From the NCBI GenBank assembly GCA_026075535.2, contig AP026549.1, positions 2,356,001 through 2,420,000 on the forward strand: a stretch of DNA of 64,000 nt. Direction: 5' to 3'. Below are positions 33,380 through 45,799 of this stretch, piece by piece (the stretch's first letter is position 1; each line of letters starts with the position of its first letter). The notes under the pieces are model-generated. The model was not told where the DNA came from. It ran no database searches and saw nothing but the letters and a program-made list of their open reading frames with translations. The translations under genes and the position numbers were made by a program. Origin of the DNA: Tricholoma matsutake. Its lineage: Eukaryota; Basidiomycota; Agaricomycetes; Agaricales; Tricholomataceae.

Positions 33380-34275
33380 TGGAAACCCACCAGAGGTTTG
33401 AGTAGTGTTGATGAACATGAGCCGATCCAGGAAACAACTGATGCCAGATCAAGTTGCTGGACCCAAGGAAAACCAAGATCAGACAAGCAGCCTCAAGGGC
33501 TTGACAAGGGCTGACACTGCAAGAGAAGAAACAACTGATGCCAAATCAGGTTGTTAGGGCAACATAGAACATCTACCCAAGGAGAGGGATGTGGCCTATG
33601 GATGTAGAGGCAAGACAAGAGAACAAGAGACAGGAGATGAGAGATGAGAGACAGAGACAAGAGTTGAGAGTTGAGAGATGAGAGAAAGAGACAAGAGTTG
33701 AGAGTCGAGAGATGAGAGACAGAGACAAGAGTTGAGAGTCGAGAGAGGGAAGACGAGAGTCGAGATGAGAAGGGTATAGGTCGGACTGCTGATCAGAATC
33801 AACAGTTACAAGCTTAAAGCTTAAAGTTCCACACCTTGGCAAATTTAGGGCAGGCAGACAATCAAATTTTCTTTTCAACATCAACCTCTATTCAGTGTTC
33901 AACGTACATTCAATGTTCATCAATCATCCCAATGGTGAGTTTTTTTGATTTTCTTTTCTCGTCTCTCATCTCTCGTCTTCCCTCTCTCGTGTCTCATGTC
34001 TTGTCTCTTGTCTCTTGTCTCACCTCTACATCCATTGGCCGCATCCCTCTCCTCGGGTAGACGTCCTATGTCGCCCTAACAACCCGATTTGGCATTGGTT
34101 GTTTCTTCTCTTGCAGTATCAGCCCTCATCAAGCCCTCAAGGCATCCATGGTTCTGCTTGTCCGATCTTGGTTTTCCCTGGGTCCAGCGACTTGATCTGG
34201 CATCAGTCATTTCCTGGATCGGCTCATGTTCATCAATGCTCCTCAAACCTCTGGTGGTTTTCCTTGGACATCATT
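33380..34275. repeat. Long inverted repeat with asymmetric CpG loss
   Basis: The left arm (about 33380-33780) reappears inverted at about 33950-34275. Matching blocks include CCACCAGAGGTTTGAG / CTCAAACCTCTGGTGG, GGAAAACCAAGATC, GAAGAAACAAC and GAGAGGGATG. A GAGACAAGAGTTGAGA-type purine minisatellite lies innermost in the left arm, with its pyrimidine complement in the right arm. About 170 bp separates the arms. The right arm keeps CpG at many sites where the left arm has CA or TG. No protein-coding content is recognised. Confidence 0.75.
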
Positions 34276-34815
34276 CACTTATCCTGCTGGGTGAGACATC
34301 TGCCATCCTCACAGGCATGGAGCAGCCCTTGCATTTCCTCTTTTAGCTTCGGGTTATCACTGTTTGAATGATCACTGAGGTATGTATTTATTCAATCTGA
34401 ACATTCCTCAAGCTCATGTCGTTTGCTTCAGTTTTTCACCAGCTGCAGTATAAATTCTCTTATGGGTTCCCTCCTCAATATCACTCCCAAAAAGCTTATG
34501 CAGAATCCTTCTCTACTGTTACACAATAAAAACTTCTCATCTTGTGAGTAACATTGATCCCTGGCTAGACTAATGGTATACCTAATTACTTGTTCTTGTA
34601 GGCACAGTCTCCTCCGATGGTTTAGTTGGTGCCGTTGTATGTGGTGGACAGTATATAGTTACTAGTCCAAATACAAAAATCATTTTCAATCCTCCTCTGG
34701 GTGGTGATCGTAGTCTTTTTTTGAGGACAAATTTGGGGATGACGACCCACTTCAATGGCTGCAGCCATGGGTACCTTAATATCCTCACCTTCCATGCATC
34801 CCAACTGAACCGTTA

Positions 34816-36460
34816 TTGATCATGCAGTGGATGCCAGATCATCACAATTTTGCGGAGGATGATGGCATCCTCACAGGAATAGGAAAACTCAACATTTTCA
34901 AGTTTTTCCCAATGCAACGACTGTGTATTGCTCTTCTAAAACACACTGCACAATCAAAATTTTCAAAGGAGCTCCTAGTTTCCCAGCTTACTGTTGTTTT
35001 GGAGAATCTTTTACATTGCCTTGAATTCATTTCAATGGACCTTCATCCCACGCAAGTTGCAACTCACTGTACGTGAAACGCAGAGAATTTATATAGAATT
35101 AACAGCTCTTCTCGACTACTATGACTACTTTTGCTCAATCCTCTTATTGAATGAACCACCTGCACCCACACAGATGTATCCTCCCACCACAGCGAACGTC
35201 AGGGGGGTTTTTACTATGGATCTTACAGTGTGCAATCTCTTTTTCCAGGCTGGCATCCCAGTTTGGCTCATGAGGCCATTCTCAGTGCTCTCCTCAATTC
35301 GTGTGAGGGTGCTTGCACCTGTCCAAGGACCAGGAGATGAATCCATCCCTCTCAGCCCAGCCACTCATCCTTTGCATCCCACTATCTATTGTGGAAATGG
35401 TGATCACATCAACAAATATTGAGTGATAGCAAGACATGTCCAACATTATCTGCAGTATCTGAATCCATTTCAGTCCATCCACGCTGAAACTAGTATCCTT
35501 TCACCACCACATGAGGAGATCTCTAAATGTGAAGTACGCAAGCAGCGGTATAGCCCATGTAGGTTTCTATTGTAGTGAATAAGTATTTTGGCTTACATGT
35601 CCACAGTTACAGATGCCAAAAAGAATTCTAATGTTCCAAAGATGCCACCAAGTGGGCAGAATAAATTTGAAGATCTCAAAAGCCCATTCTTACCACCACC
35701 AATTCTGAGCTGGTGAAAGGCTCTTTCAGGTTTTACTCCCCAAAATCCTCCACCCGCAATGGCAGAGGGTTATGTCTTTCCTGAGCCTGCTTTGTTCATT
35801 GTGGTTCAAAACAAAGAACGTCAAGATGCCTATTTCTGAAGCTGGCTCAAATTTCATACAGCTATGATCTACCGGGTCAGCACTCACAATTCCACTGCAT
35901 CAGCAATCCCTAATGGTCTTTGGTGCAACCTTCTCGCCTTCTTGCTCATCGGTGAAAAGAAAGCAGGTGCTTCGAGTACGAAAAGCACCAAACTGTGGGA
36001 GACTGCACAGCAATTTATGGATGATTCTTTGATGGCATATGGAGTTAGCTTTGCAGAATTGCATGGCGGTCAACTGATGTGGAATGGTAGCATTGTCAAT
36101 TTGTTAGGCAACCATGAGCATGAAGAAATTCTTTGGGAACTGGCCAAGCTTAGCTTTAGGTTTGAGCTCCTTGCTCTCAATGCGTGGGTCACAACCAACA
36201 CCAGCAATGATCATCAAGAACTCATCAGAGCCTGCTTTCTGGGTGGAGCATCTGCATTGTTGCTGGTGGCAGACTTGGGTGCAGCCAATCATGGTCTAGG
36301 GAATGTGTACTGGGAGCCTAGATCTGTATATTTACATGTATTGAAGAAGGTGATGACCACATGGAAAGGAGAAGTCCCACCAATCATTCTTGCAAAGAAA
36401 ATTCAATGGACAGAATGGGAGATTGAAGACCTTGAGGATGAGTTACTCATTTTTATGTGA
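34816..36460 (+). pseudogene. Uncharacterised Agaricomycete multicopy protein, damaged
   Basis: I recognise the style of a widespread, unnamed mushroom family but no domain of known function. First segment 34816-35060 (IGKLNIFKFFPMQRLCIALL). After an apparent frameshift near 35050, one frame runs to 35558 with QRIYIELTALLDYYDYF, VRGVFTMDLTVCNLFFQAGIPVWLMRP and PLHPTIYCGNGDHINKY. A GTAGGT...CACAG intron (about 35559-35608) follows, then DAKKNSNVPKM and the last segment FHTAMIYRVSTHN, LHGGQLMWNG, LWELAKLSFRFELLALNAW, ACFLGGASALLLVADLG and WTEWEIEDLEDELLIF, ending at 36460. TGA codons at 35420, 35714 and 35837 lie in this one frame where Arg is plausible. Function unknown. Confidence 0.62.
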
Positions 36461-38239
36461 AGACCTTCTACAACCATTTTGGATGAGCTCCTATTACTCC
36501 TCAATGTTTATCCCATACTGCCTCTTTACACCATGTTTCTTATCCTTGAGGCCTTACCATTGTCGACTCCCACCCAAATATTGCTTATGACATGACCAAC
36601 ATCAGGATTTAATGGACAGTATGTATCTCTTATCCACCCATGATGAATGAACTTGCTGATCTCACTATAGATTTTTGTTTTGTTTGTATTTTAAAATAAA
36701 CTGTCGTTTCTTGTTCAGATGTCACTAGTGGCCCAACATGCGAGTAATGTGTCATTTCGAGTGCAATTGTTTACATTTATTGCTATGAACTACTTCCTAG
36801 TCTTCTTTATCTGGACCTGAATTTCTGTTCTTCCTTCACAGCCCTTGACGACCTCCCACTTATGCTTTCTCCCTTGGACTTGCAGTTGTTCAACCTTGAT
36901 GTTGATGGTTGGTGGATTAGAACAGTGCGAGCCTTCAATGTGGACTTCAATCTTTGTTGTTTCCTGAAATGATTTTATAGGTCAGATCACGATAGTCATA
37001 ACAAATTTCTTCTTGCCTTGTTGCACAACAATAATACAATGTCCATATTCACCACCCCAGAAGTGTTTCCTTCTTCTGCTTCATCCACACTGACTTGAGC
37101 TCCACAAGCTGCTTCAGCTAACTGATAATTCAGTTCATCCACATCTTTCCTTGAGAAAAAACTCACCATTGTTGTTTGACACATGACCCACGTTGTCGCT
37201 AGCTGGTGGTGGAGAGCTTGTGAAGGGATATCCAGCTTGATTCTCGATCATTGGCACAGATTCTTTGTCATTGTTTGGATAGGAGCACCCGCTTTCAGAT
37301 TTGGTATCACTGTCAACAACAACTATGGGCCTCACTGGAGGAAGAGGTGTAGAGGGGATTGCTGGCCGAAAACCTGAGGGCATTGTGCATTGGTGGGTGT
37401 TGGGATTTACTTATTGACTGAGCTGACAACTTTTATCCTTGCCGTCTGTGCCCTTGCAATGTATCTTCAAGATCTGGTTGCATCTTACAAGTTGAATGAA
37501 TTGATAGTGCTAACGTCATAATTTCATCCAGGGTCAATTAAGGGTTCCACATAAGTAAAGTGTCGTGTCTCCTGCTACCAGTCTCCTTTCATAACAAAAT
37601 TACTGGATGCTTCCAAGCCCACTTCTATCACAGCTGTTGCCCTCAAAGCCAGTGTCATCCCTTTGAAGTTGTATTCCTTTCCACTGCAAGCTTGGGTGTG
37701 GACAGGCCTGTGTACAGTACGTCATAGATGATCTGACCACCCGATCACATCCACTAACACTCCCCTGGTACTAGAACTTTGTTCAATCTGTACCGAGGTT
37801 TTGTACATCATGCAAGATCCAACCCTAAGTGGTTGGATGTCAACCATTTATGCTGAACATATTTCATATGTAAATTATGTCTTGTTGATCACCACTGTTC
37901 AGGCACTAGAACCTTTTCACCATGGATATGGGCAGGTTCCGTACCTTATGCAAGATCCATGCCAAGTGGTCATGCAATAATTATCCCTCCTCAATTCATT
38001 GCATACATAAAGGCCACTCCCAGATCCAAATGACTCTCGTGCTAGAAGTTCTGCTGGTAACTAACTGCATGGACAATTCTCCCATTCATTTATGGCTTAT
38101 CGATGGAACATATCCCTGCTCATGCTTATAAACTGGATTCACCTTGTTGTTCCCCATGACAAGATCAATGGCCCTGAAGTCTCACTCAGCTAAACCTGAA
38201 TCTGGCTCCAAGGCAAAATTGACATCAAGCACATCTGCT
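36461..38239. other. Intergenic or decayed sequence, no gene recognised
   Basis: Several short frames (for example 36996-37184 minus, 37135-37383 minus) have no recognisable motif. Words such as CCAATGCCAAGTGG / CATGCAAGATCC recur at 37820 and 37945, suggesting an old local duplication. Confidence 0.4.
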
Positions 38240-38608
38240 GCGAAAACCAAGCAGGAGTTGCTGAAGGGTTGTAAACCAGGCTCATATTTTGTCTTCCTGT
38301 GTGACAATTACTCATTGCATCCAAAAAACACAGCTGTATCTCCTAGCACAAAGGGAAACAAGAAAATCAAACAGGAATTATTGAAGGGTTGTAAACTAGG
38401 TTAGTACTTTGTCCTCCTGCTCAGCAATTGCTTATTGCATTCACAAAACCATAGCTGTAACCCCTAGCATGAAGGAAAACCACAAGATAAAGCAGGAATT
38501 GCTGAAGAACTCTAAATGAGGTTGGTACTTTGTTATCTCTAATGATGATCACTTATTGCATCCAAAACATAGCTGTATCCTCCAGTGGACAGGAAAGCCA
38601 TGACACGC
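38240..38608 (+). repeat. Tandem repeat, about 125 bp x 3, array interrupted
   Basis: Three units share GCAGGAATTGCTGAAG.., TACTTTGTC, TTATTGCATCCAAAA and ACATAGCTGTATCC. A fourth unit lies at 39902-40010, separated from the third by about 1.3 kb of unrelated, more CpG-rich sequence. This implies an insertion into the array. Confidence 0.65.
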
Positions 38609-39901
38609 TGATGATGCTCAACCTGGAAACCCAAACAAAACCCACAAAAAGGCTTCAGATGGTATAACACGAGTCAGAGGAAGGGTGCAAGGCCCTCTAG
38701 ATGTCACCTGTCAGACCGACCATCAAATAGTCATAAAACAACTGCTTGTCAAAGCAGTTCAAGGCTAAAAGAATGTGTTTCGAGACATTGCAATGATTTT
38801 CAAGATGTCACGATGGTTTTCGAAGAAGTCTCAAGGAATTTTGAGTGCGCAGATATGTTCAGATGCAAGATTGGGGGACTAGACAAGTAGTAGAAGTGAA
38901 GAAAAGGCTAATCGAGGGAAGCAAGAGCAAAAATAGTGTAATGCAAGGAATTTTGAGGAATTTTGAGGAAGTTTAGCATAAAACACCAAACTTCAGACTG
39001 AATAAGACTAAACTGTACTCTAAAATCACTGTGATCTGGGAGGAAGATGACGACTTTCTTGTTTTTCTTTGTATCTAGTACATCTTTTTATATAAAATAA
39101 AGAAAGTACCTAAAAAGGCTAGAGAACATGAGGCAAACATGTGGAAAACTCGAGGCAAAAGACAATATAAGTATATCAGAACAATAAAGCGAGCCTAGAA
39201 GGGGTGAATATAACACATGATGAAGAAATAATAAGAAAGAATAGCTAAAACCAGACTGTCCTTGTTATAAATTGAATAAAAGATCGGAAACTGCTTCGAG
39301 CAGATTGTAGGTGTGCACATGTGGTCAAAATGTGTTCGATATACTCGATATAGTGTCCCATGTGTCCAACATGCGTCCAAAGATCATTCGAACAGGAAAT
39401 ACTGTGTCTGACGATGTTTTTTGAGGTTCGATGTTTTTCAAAGATTTTTGAAGATTCTTCGAACTTCATTTGTGGCCCGATATCGGTGCAATATTATTCG
39501 ACAATTGTAGGGAATATGTCTGGCATGTGTGCGATGATTATTCAGATAGCGATATAGTGTCCGATGTCAATTTGCAATGTTCAATGATTTTCGAAGTTGG
39601 TCGAGGAAATATCGGACTTGTTCGAAGGCCGATATCACTGCGATATTGCTCGATACTGGTTCGGAACTCATTGACGATGTTCCAAGTGTATATCCTGAGC
39701 TGTACAAAGGTTGGGGGAATTGTACTATGGCAGCCGAAGGCATATGAAGAGTTTTGAGGTGTTGCGAAGTGTTTCGAAGTGTTGTGAAGGATTTCGAAGC
39801 ATTCTCGTGACTTTGTAGAGGTTCGTAGAGCTTCGGAGAGCTTTGACAACGATTGTAGACGTGTTTTCCGAGCTTGAACAACGAGGTGGACCTATCAGCG
39901 C
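38609..39901. other. CpG-rich insertion inside the 125-bp array
   Basis: Starts after CCATGACACGC and ends before AATTAAAAAAACTGG, the sequence that follows this point in the intact fourth unit. It is rich in TTCGAAG, CGATATCG and CGATATTG words, unlike its flanks. No coding motif, terminal inverted repeat or target duplication could be defined. It may be a young insertion not yet depleted of CpG. Confidence 0.45.
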
Positions 39902-40010
39902 AATTAAAAAAACTGGGTTGGTACTTTGTTATATCTCACAATGATCACTTATTGCATCCAAAACATAGCCATATCCTCCAGTGCACAGAAAAGCCATGAC
40001 ACGCGATTAA
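39902..40010 (+). repeat. Fourth unit of the 125-bp tandem array
   Basis: GGTTGGTACTTTGTTAT, CACTTATTGCATCCAAAACA and AAAGCCATGACACGCG match the unit ending at 38608. Confidence 0.65.
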
Positions 40011-40079
40011 AAGAACTGGAAGGCAGGTCAATATCCATGGACTGTTCATAATGCTAATTATTTCCTATTTTCAGCCAAG

Positions 40080-40945
40080 AACAATGCCTTGCAAAGGACT
40101 CTAGCTATGAAGGAACATCCTGCAACTATAATGATGATACCACACCCAGAAAAGGGAGTTGCCGGTAACAGATTCAACCTACAAGAGGCCATGGGGCTTG
40201 CAGATGATGGGGAGACATACAACCTTCTTCAAGTGAGTCCTACCAGCATGCGCACTTATCTCTCGCTCATGATTGTAGCGGGCTGTTCGGGACCTATCAG
40301 CTAAAGCAGGGCTCGACTGCACAGTATTGTGGCACCGTCAACCCAAAGAACTTATTAGCAAGATTATTGGAGCCGTATGTGTCCTTCCTTTTTACTTTTT
40401 ACATGTCATATCTTTCTAACAATATTATACTCTAGGCATGACAGTGTCACAGCTATTTCAAGCAGTTCCCACATGGTTGGCCTATTGAAGAATTCCTCAA
40501 ATCAAATCTGAAGAATAAATGTGGGTATGCATGCAAATGAGGATATCTGGGAGATCAGACAAATTGCGATAAGGAAGGGGACAATGGTGGCGAAGGAAGC
40601 GAAGGAGAAGGAAGTGAAGGAGAAGGAAGTGATGATGGGAATGATGGTGTCAAGGGGGCTAGTAGCAATGGCAGTGACATTGGGGGCAGTAATGAGTCAA
40701 GTGATGACGATGATCAGGGTGGCAATGACAACAGGGCTGGTGACTGCGGTGACTACAACAGCGCAGGCAGCTATGATGGGGCTGGTGGTAATGGAGCTGG
40801 TGTTTATGATAGAGCTGGTGACTGTGATGGAGCTGGTGACTGTGATGGAGCTGGTAACTATGACAGAGCTGGTGACTATGACAGAGCCAGTGACCACAAG
40901 GATGAGGGCTCTGCAGATGAGGAGGAGGGCCTGGAATATTATTAG
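40080..40945 (+). CDS. C-terminal part of an uncharacterised protein with an acidic Gly/Asp tail
   Basis: Three or four exons fit together by splice sites: a segment ending FNLQEAMGLADDGETYNLLQ before GTGAGT (40231); a segment after ATTGTAG beginning RAVRDLSAKAGLDCTV; after the CTCTAG acceptor near 40436 a segment YFKQFPHGWPIEEFLKSNLK; and after a short intron ending GATCAG (about 40559) an acidic tail. That tail is Glu/Gly-rich, then Asp/Gly/Ala repeats such as DGAGDCDGAGNYDRAGD, and ends DEEEGLEYY at 40945. The first three segments look like a small uncharacterised mushroom family with a LKN(K/R) end. The start is not identified and the gene may be truncated by the repeat array upstream. 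Function unknown. Confidence 0.45.
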
Positions 40946-41520
40946 GATGAGTGATATTTGGGGTAGGCCAAGGAAGAGGATGGAAAGACCAATTCTACTG
41001 ACAATAGTAGCTATTCAATGAGTTGTAGTCTGGATCTTAACTGATGAATTAGTTCTTTTAAATGGATGAATTGTTTATATTTCAAATGTTCTATGGTTCC
41101 TGAAGAAAGTGGATGATTTTACATATTTTATGGTTACCGAATAGCCTATCAAAAATGGATGATATTAATGTTCTACGGTTACTGAATAAATCTACCTGGA
41201 GTGGATGAATTTTCTATGACATGGTAAAAATGACATGGTATGAAACGTGCCATTTTTGACATGAATTTCACCACTTTGGTTTGTCCCTTTAAATAATGAA
41301 AATGATACCATGGCATCATACAATTACCAGCTGATAGGTATACCACTCTGGGATGAAATTTATTCCCTCCTGTGGATTGTATTCATTCCATCTGTGGATT
41401 GTATTTATTCCCTCTGTGGATGAAATTGATTCCCTCCAGGTATTATATTCAGTACTTGAGGACACTAATAATGGTATGAATTTACATATATAAGCGGGGA
41501 GAATTGGGGTGTGAATTTCT
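40946..41520. other. Intergenic, no gene recognised
   Basis: AT-rich, with TGGATGA / TTCTATGGTT words repeated loosely (41085-41215) and a TTCCCTC-CTGTGGAT series (41365-41440). Confidence 0.4.
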
Positions 41521-41526
41521 GGCGTT

Positions 41527-41842
41527 GGGGGGTCCACAGTGAAATGAAAGAAAGCTGAAAGTGAAATAAAAAATGATGTGAAAAATGTTTACTGTGAACA
41601 CCCTGGGAAGCAAACTTCAGAAAAATGAAGCAAAAATGCATTTTGCATGTCAGGAACAGTGGGAGAAAGGGGGGAAATGATCATTTTTTTTATCATTATC
41701 ACAAAAGCGATGGTATGGTTTGATTTTGTCAAAAATGATGATTTTCCCAAGAAAAATGGAATCAAAATGAAATCAAAATGAAATCAAAAATGAGTTAAAA
41801 ATGACTGAAGAATGGGCCAAAATGGCAACTGTGAACAACCCT
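41527..41842. mobile_element. Foldback MITE family GGGTTGTTCAC, copy K
   Basis: The right end GGCAACTGTGAACAACCCT (to 41842) and the interior AAAAATGCATTTT...AATGATCATTTTT match the copy at 46275-46669. The left end (GGGGTCCACAGTG near 41527) is worn. Confidence 0.55.
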
Positions 41843-42153
41843 ATTACATACTCTAAGTATGTGATGCCAAACTAAATACTACATACAACATGACAAAAGG
41901 GATAGAATCTATAATCTGTGCATATAATATAATAAGCATGTCATAAGTACGTTCAAGAAGATGGAAAGAAACAGTAGTTACATAAGTTACAGACCCTCAA
42001 AATATTCTTTCTAACGAGAGTGAAGGTGGCTATTCTACTACAGGACTAAATGAGAACCTAGGTTGATCTGAACCAAGATCAGAAAGGGGCGGGCGAGGCT
42101 TCGTGACCCACAACGGAAATGTAAGCCGCACACTGAACATGCTCCCGACGCTC

Positions 42154-42497
42154 TTACACGCGTTCCGGATCCGTCTCTGACGATCCCTCAGTGAATACCT
42201 GGCATGGGAACGACAAACAACCACGAAAAGACATACCTTAATAAGAGTCCGCCGCCATACAGTAATCCTAATCCTCGAGCGGCAAGTCCGCGAATTTCGA
42301 GTAAGACCGTCTTCACTGCCAGATATAGGGATCTTGGGCTCACTCGCATGCACGGAAAGCATGTCATTCTGTGGAGGCCATGGGTGCGGTTGTGGCTGAA
42401 GTGTTATCAGGGAATGCATCTGGCGAATCAAAAGAGGATGGCAGTGCCGTCCACAGATCAGTGTCATCTCATGACTTACGGGCATGAGGCTCCTCAT
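42154..42497 (-). CDS. Possible small unidentified gene
   Basis: Lies in a CpG-rich, repeat-poor island. A possible model on the minus strand: exon 42497-42480 (MRSLMP), intron 42479-42420 (GTAAGT...CCAG), exon 42419-42237 (a basic protein containing LSVHASEPKIPISGSEDGLT), intron 42236-42199 (GTATGT...CCAG, only 38 nt, short for this class), exon 42198-42154 ending TDPERV and a stop. A TATATTTATG box lies near 42615. No homology is recognised and the short second intron weakens the model. An alternative reading continues in frame to 42030. Confidence 0.28.
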
Positions 42498-42503
42498 GTG
42501 TGA

Positions 42504-43719
42504 ATACGGGCTATGATCCTGATTGTTGTTCCGTTCGTTTTCATCGCCTGAAAGGCGCTAACCGACCGTCGGGAATCAGTTGACGAGAAAGAAAAAGGAA
42601 TTTGCTCACTTCATTGGCATAAATATAACTCGCTGCCCCACTGTATGGATGTCTCATAATCGAAATGGATATTGTTGCTAGATACCGTGAAGCTGACAGA
42701 AAGGAGCGTGGCGTTACTATCTTTCAACTTGAGCAGTCACAAGTCATCAGTGAGACGTCCTGAGTCCTGATTAGACTCTCGGGCCACGAGACTGAGTGTA
42801 AGACAACAACCAGAGATCTCAACGTTGGTCAAGGAAGCCTGTGGTCGTAGAAGTGGTGGAGTGGCGTTTTGGTGGCGACAACTTTGACACAAAGAACACC
42901 CGTGGGTTTTCGGCCAACACTGTTAATGATCAGGTGGACGGCCGTGGGACGAAACCTCAGGTTTGAAACTTGAGCGCTTCAGATACTGACAGTGAAGCCT
43001 CGAGGTGAGGCCTTGAGGACCGGCAGGCATTTGCCATGATGATATTGATTCCAGAACTTCTTGGCCATGTCAGCCTACAATCAGTGCCCGGCATTTATTA
43101 TAGTTGCCCATCTCATCTCATCTTATCTTATCGCACTATACTCTGAGTCCATCAAAAAAGTTCAATCTTACGATCAACTTACAATCTTCCTTGGGGTCCA
43201 AAGGCAATATAGAATTACACTTCTCTTCATAGCAGGATCGAGCATGAAAATAGACTCGGAGTTCAGCACGTTGACGCAGCAGTGCGGAGAACGCAACACT
43301 GCCTCTCATTTTGATCACATTGGGAAAGAGGTGGCAGTTCTTCTATAGCACTCCTATATTTCATCATACAACAGCTTTCTTGTTCAAGCTTTATAAGGTC
43401 TCATTTCACAGGTTGCTTCGTGGTTCAAACCTCAAATTTCAAACCCGATTCATACATACATGTCGTTACTATCCCATGCTAATCAAGGCGTCAACGCAAG
43501 TGTTGTCAACCTCACATACGGAATTCCTCTCAGGCTGGCACCTGAGCTGTTGAAACAGCCACCATCTCCTGGCATTCAAGTCTGTGTTGCTTAGCTCATT
43601 CCATGACAGTCGTCGCTGATCGATGTCATAGATATACGACCAGTTTGGAGATAATCACCGAGCCGTGCGTGATCTTCAGTTCTTTCGATCTGCTAGGGCT
43701 TAAACGTACATTCATTTAG
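42504..43719. other. CpG-rich intergenic region upstream of annexin
   Basis: CpG dinucleotides are frequent, unlike most of the window, which suggests single-copy, unmethylated DNA. No convincing gene is resolved. It probably holds the promoter and 5' leader of the annexin gene, and perhaps its first coding exon, because no in-frame ATG precedes the Pro-rich exon. Confidence 0.4.
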
Positions 43720-45799
43720 TTGAGAGACAATAATAATTCATGCCCAGCATCCTGTCTGTCACCGCTAATCCCAGGCAATCGCACAACCACCCCTTCTCCC
43801 TGGCATCCCCCTGTCGGATCGTATCCTCCTCCTCTCGGCACACCTAGTCTATGGCAACCGTTTCCCCAAAACTACCAACATCCCCTTGGTGCACCATCGT
43901 ATCAGCCGTCCTATCAGCCGTCCTATCCACCACCCACGGGCCCGCCTCTCGGTCACCCACAGGGCATACCGCAGCCTGAACCCGCTCTGGTGTATATGCC
44001 CGATCCATACGCAGGCCCACTGCAGGGTTATGCTTACCCTCCAGTATCACCATTTTCAGGCGCTTCACAACTATATCAACCAAGTGATAGCCAGCAGTGG
44101 TTCCTTGGCACCGAGATTCCTCCTCTCCGTTCATCACGACAAGGCTTGATGAAGGTTCCTGAATATGACCCAAGAGGAGACGCCCAAGAAATTACCAACG
44201 CTACGAAAGGGAGGATACTAGATAAGAAGGAGAAAGAGATTCGTGCGTATTTCCTGTCTTAATCGTAGATTTTCTGTGATGCTTTTTTTCGTGACCAGTC
44301 ATCAAAACTCTCGTACCACTTTCGGTACTCCAGATGTATGCGCTTGCAGAACATTACCAACAGATGACTAAAAAGACCCTGGTCGAAGTGTTGCCCAATA
44401 TTGGCATTTTAAACGATTACTTTGGGTGAGTTTCACTTCGGGAATTAGTGTAGTATTCGTGTTCTCTAAGTGAGGCCTATTACCGTTGCTCTTCTTTCCT
44501 GTGAAAAGTCGGACCCTCGTGCTCCTCAATGGAGTACTGGTTTACCATGCATCTCCTGTGGCAACGAGAAACCACTACTGTATCATTCTAGCACGATAGC
44601 CCCGCTTTCCATGCGCCTTGGGGACTTTTTCTCTCTCCAAATGTCAGAAGCCTACTCGAACTAATTCCTTTGTTATGCAGAATGGCTATCCACGGTCTAG
44701 CCGTCGGCCCCGTTGCATGGGATGTAGAGCTTGTGGATAAAGCTCTGGCGCCCCACCGAATACTTGGTGGATTAGGGTATGCTGTCAACTAATCCTTCCA
44801 TGAAGTTTGCTTATGAGGATTAGGACGGACGAGACGCTACTCAACGAGCTCATCCTCGGCCGCCCAAGTTCCGAGATCCGCATACTTACTGAAGCCTTTC
44901 GTCTGAAACACGGAGAAAGTAAGGGAAATCTCACCAAGGAAGTGAAGGATGACCTGAGTTTGGAAACTGCGCGTAGTGAATATTGCTCAATATTCTCACT
45001 GTCGCATTTAATTCTGAGCCCTCATACAGTGTTTGAATTGGCGTTGGACACGAGTCGTCCTGACGACACGATCATTAACCAGGCTGACGTCGAAAGGGAT
45101 GTGGATGCATTGTATCACACGGGACACGGGAAACATGGTCATGAGAAGGTATTTCGCTCATTTTCTGATTTTTCAATCCACGCCAACAAGCTCTCGAAGT
45201 TTTATGAAATCTTAGTCACGCGGTCGTTCAGTCATACCTTGCAAATGTGAGTTCTTCGGTTATCTACTAGGATGTTTACGTGAGCGAATGCATGGCATGC
45301 AGGATTAGCGCGTATGAAGGTAGACACGGCAAGTTGTCAGACGTCATCAAACGCCGGTAGTGAGTATATCTCACTGGCACGGTTCTTTTCTTCCACCGCT
45401 CATATCTGTCCTTTTCAAACAGCTCGGGTCACATGAAGGAAGGACTTCTTCACATCGTCAACGGCGCTGAATATCACGCCGAATACGGGCCAGGGGTCTG
45501 GCGTGACGCCCAGCTTATACACAGTGCGATGCATGGCAAAGGCACGAATGATAAACAACTTGTATGGCGGTATGCAAGATCCTTCAAGCTAAAAAATCTT
45601 CATGTAAATAATTGATCGCGATTCATACTGTAGGCTCGTCCGTGCCCACTGGGATGTGCATCGCATGTCGAAAATTAAAGAGGCATACCGGCTTATAACA
45701 AAGGAGGATCTGGCGAGGCGCGTGCGCTCGGAGACAAGTGGTGCATACAGGACTCTGCTGGTCGCGTTGGTGGATGGGCTTGAGTGGATGAACAAGTGA
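43720..45799 (+). CDS. Annexin
   Basis: Ca2+-dependent phospholipid-binding protein acting at membranes. Exons that join in phase: up to 44242, 44299-44425, 44681-44776, 44824-44972, 45030-45148, 45200-45246, 45303-45356, 45423-45569, 45634-45799. The N-terminal exon is Pro/Tyr/Gln-rich (PSYQPSYQPSYPPPTGPP), like other fungal annexins. Four annexin repeats follow. Repeat 1 has a degenerate Ca site (GRILDKKEKEI) and ends AIHGLAVGPVAWDVELVDKAL. Repeat 2 has LGTDETLLNELILGRPSSEI. Repeat 3 has GHGKHGHEK..YEILVTRS. Repeat 4 has DAQLIHSAMHGKGTNDKQL..VRAHWDV and ends LLVALVDGLEWMNK. Repeat 2 (GLGTDE) and repeat 4 (GKGTND) keep the best type-II Ca sites. All splice phases close and no internal stop was found, so this looks functional. 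The true start codon is not settled. Confidence 0.85.

Noticed and set aside
40521..41021. Met/Val/Thr-rich open frame of 166 codons
   Set aside because: It is the wrong frame of the acidic Gly/Asp-rich tail, which reads naturally to DEEEGLEYY in another frame.
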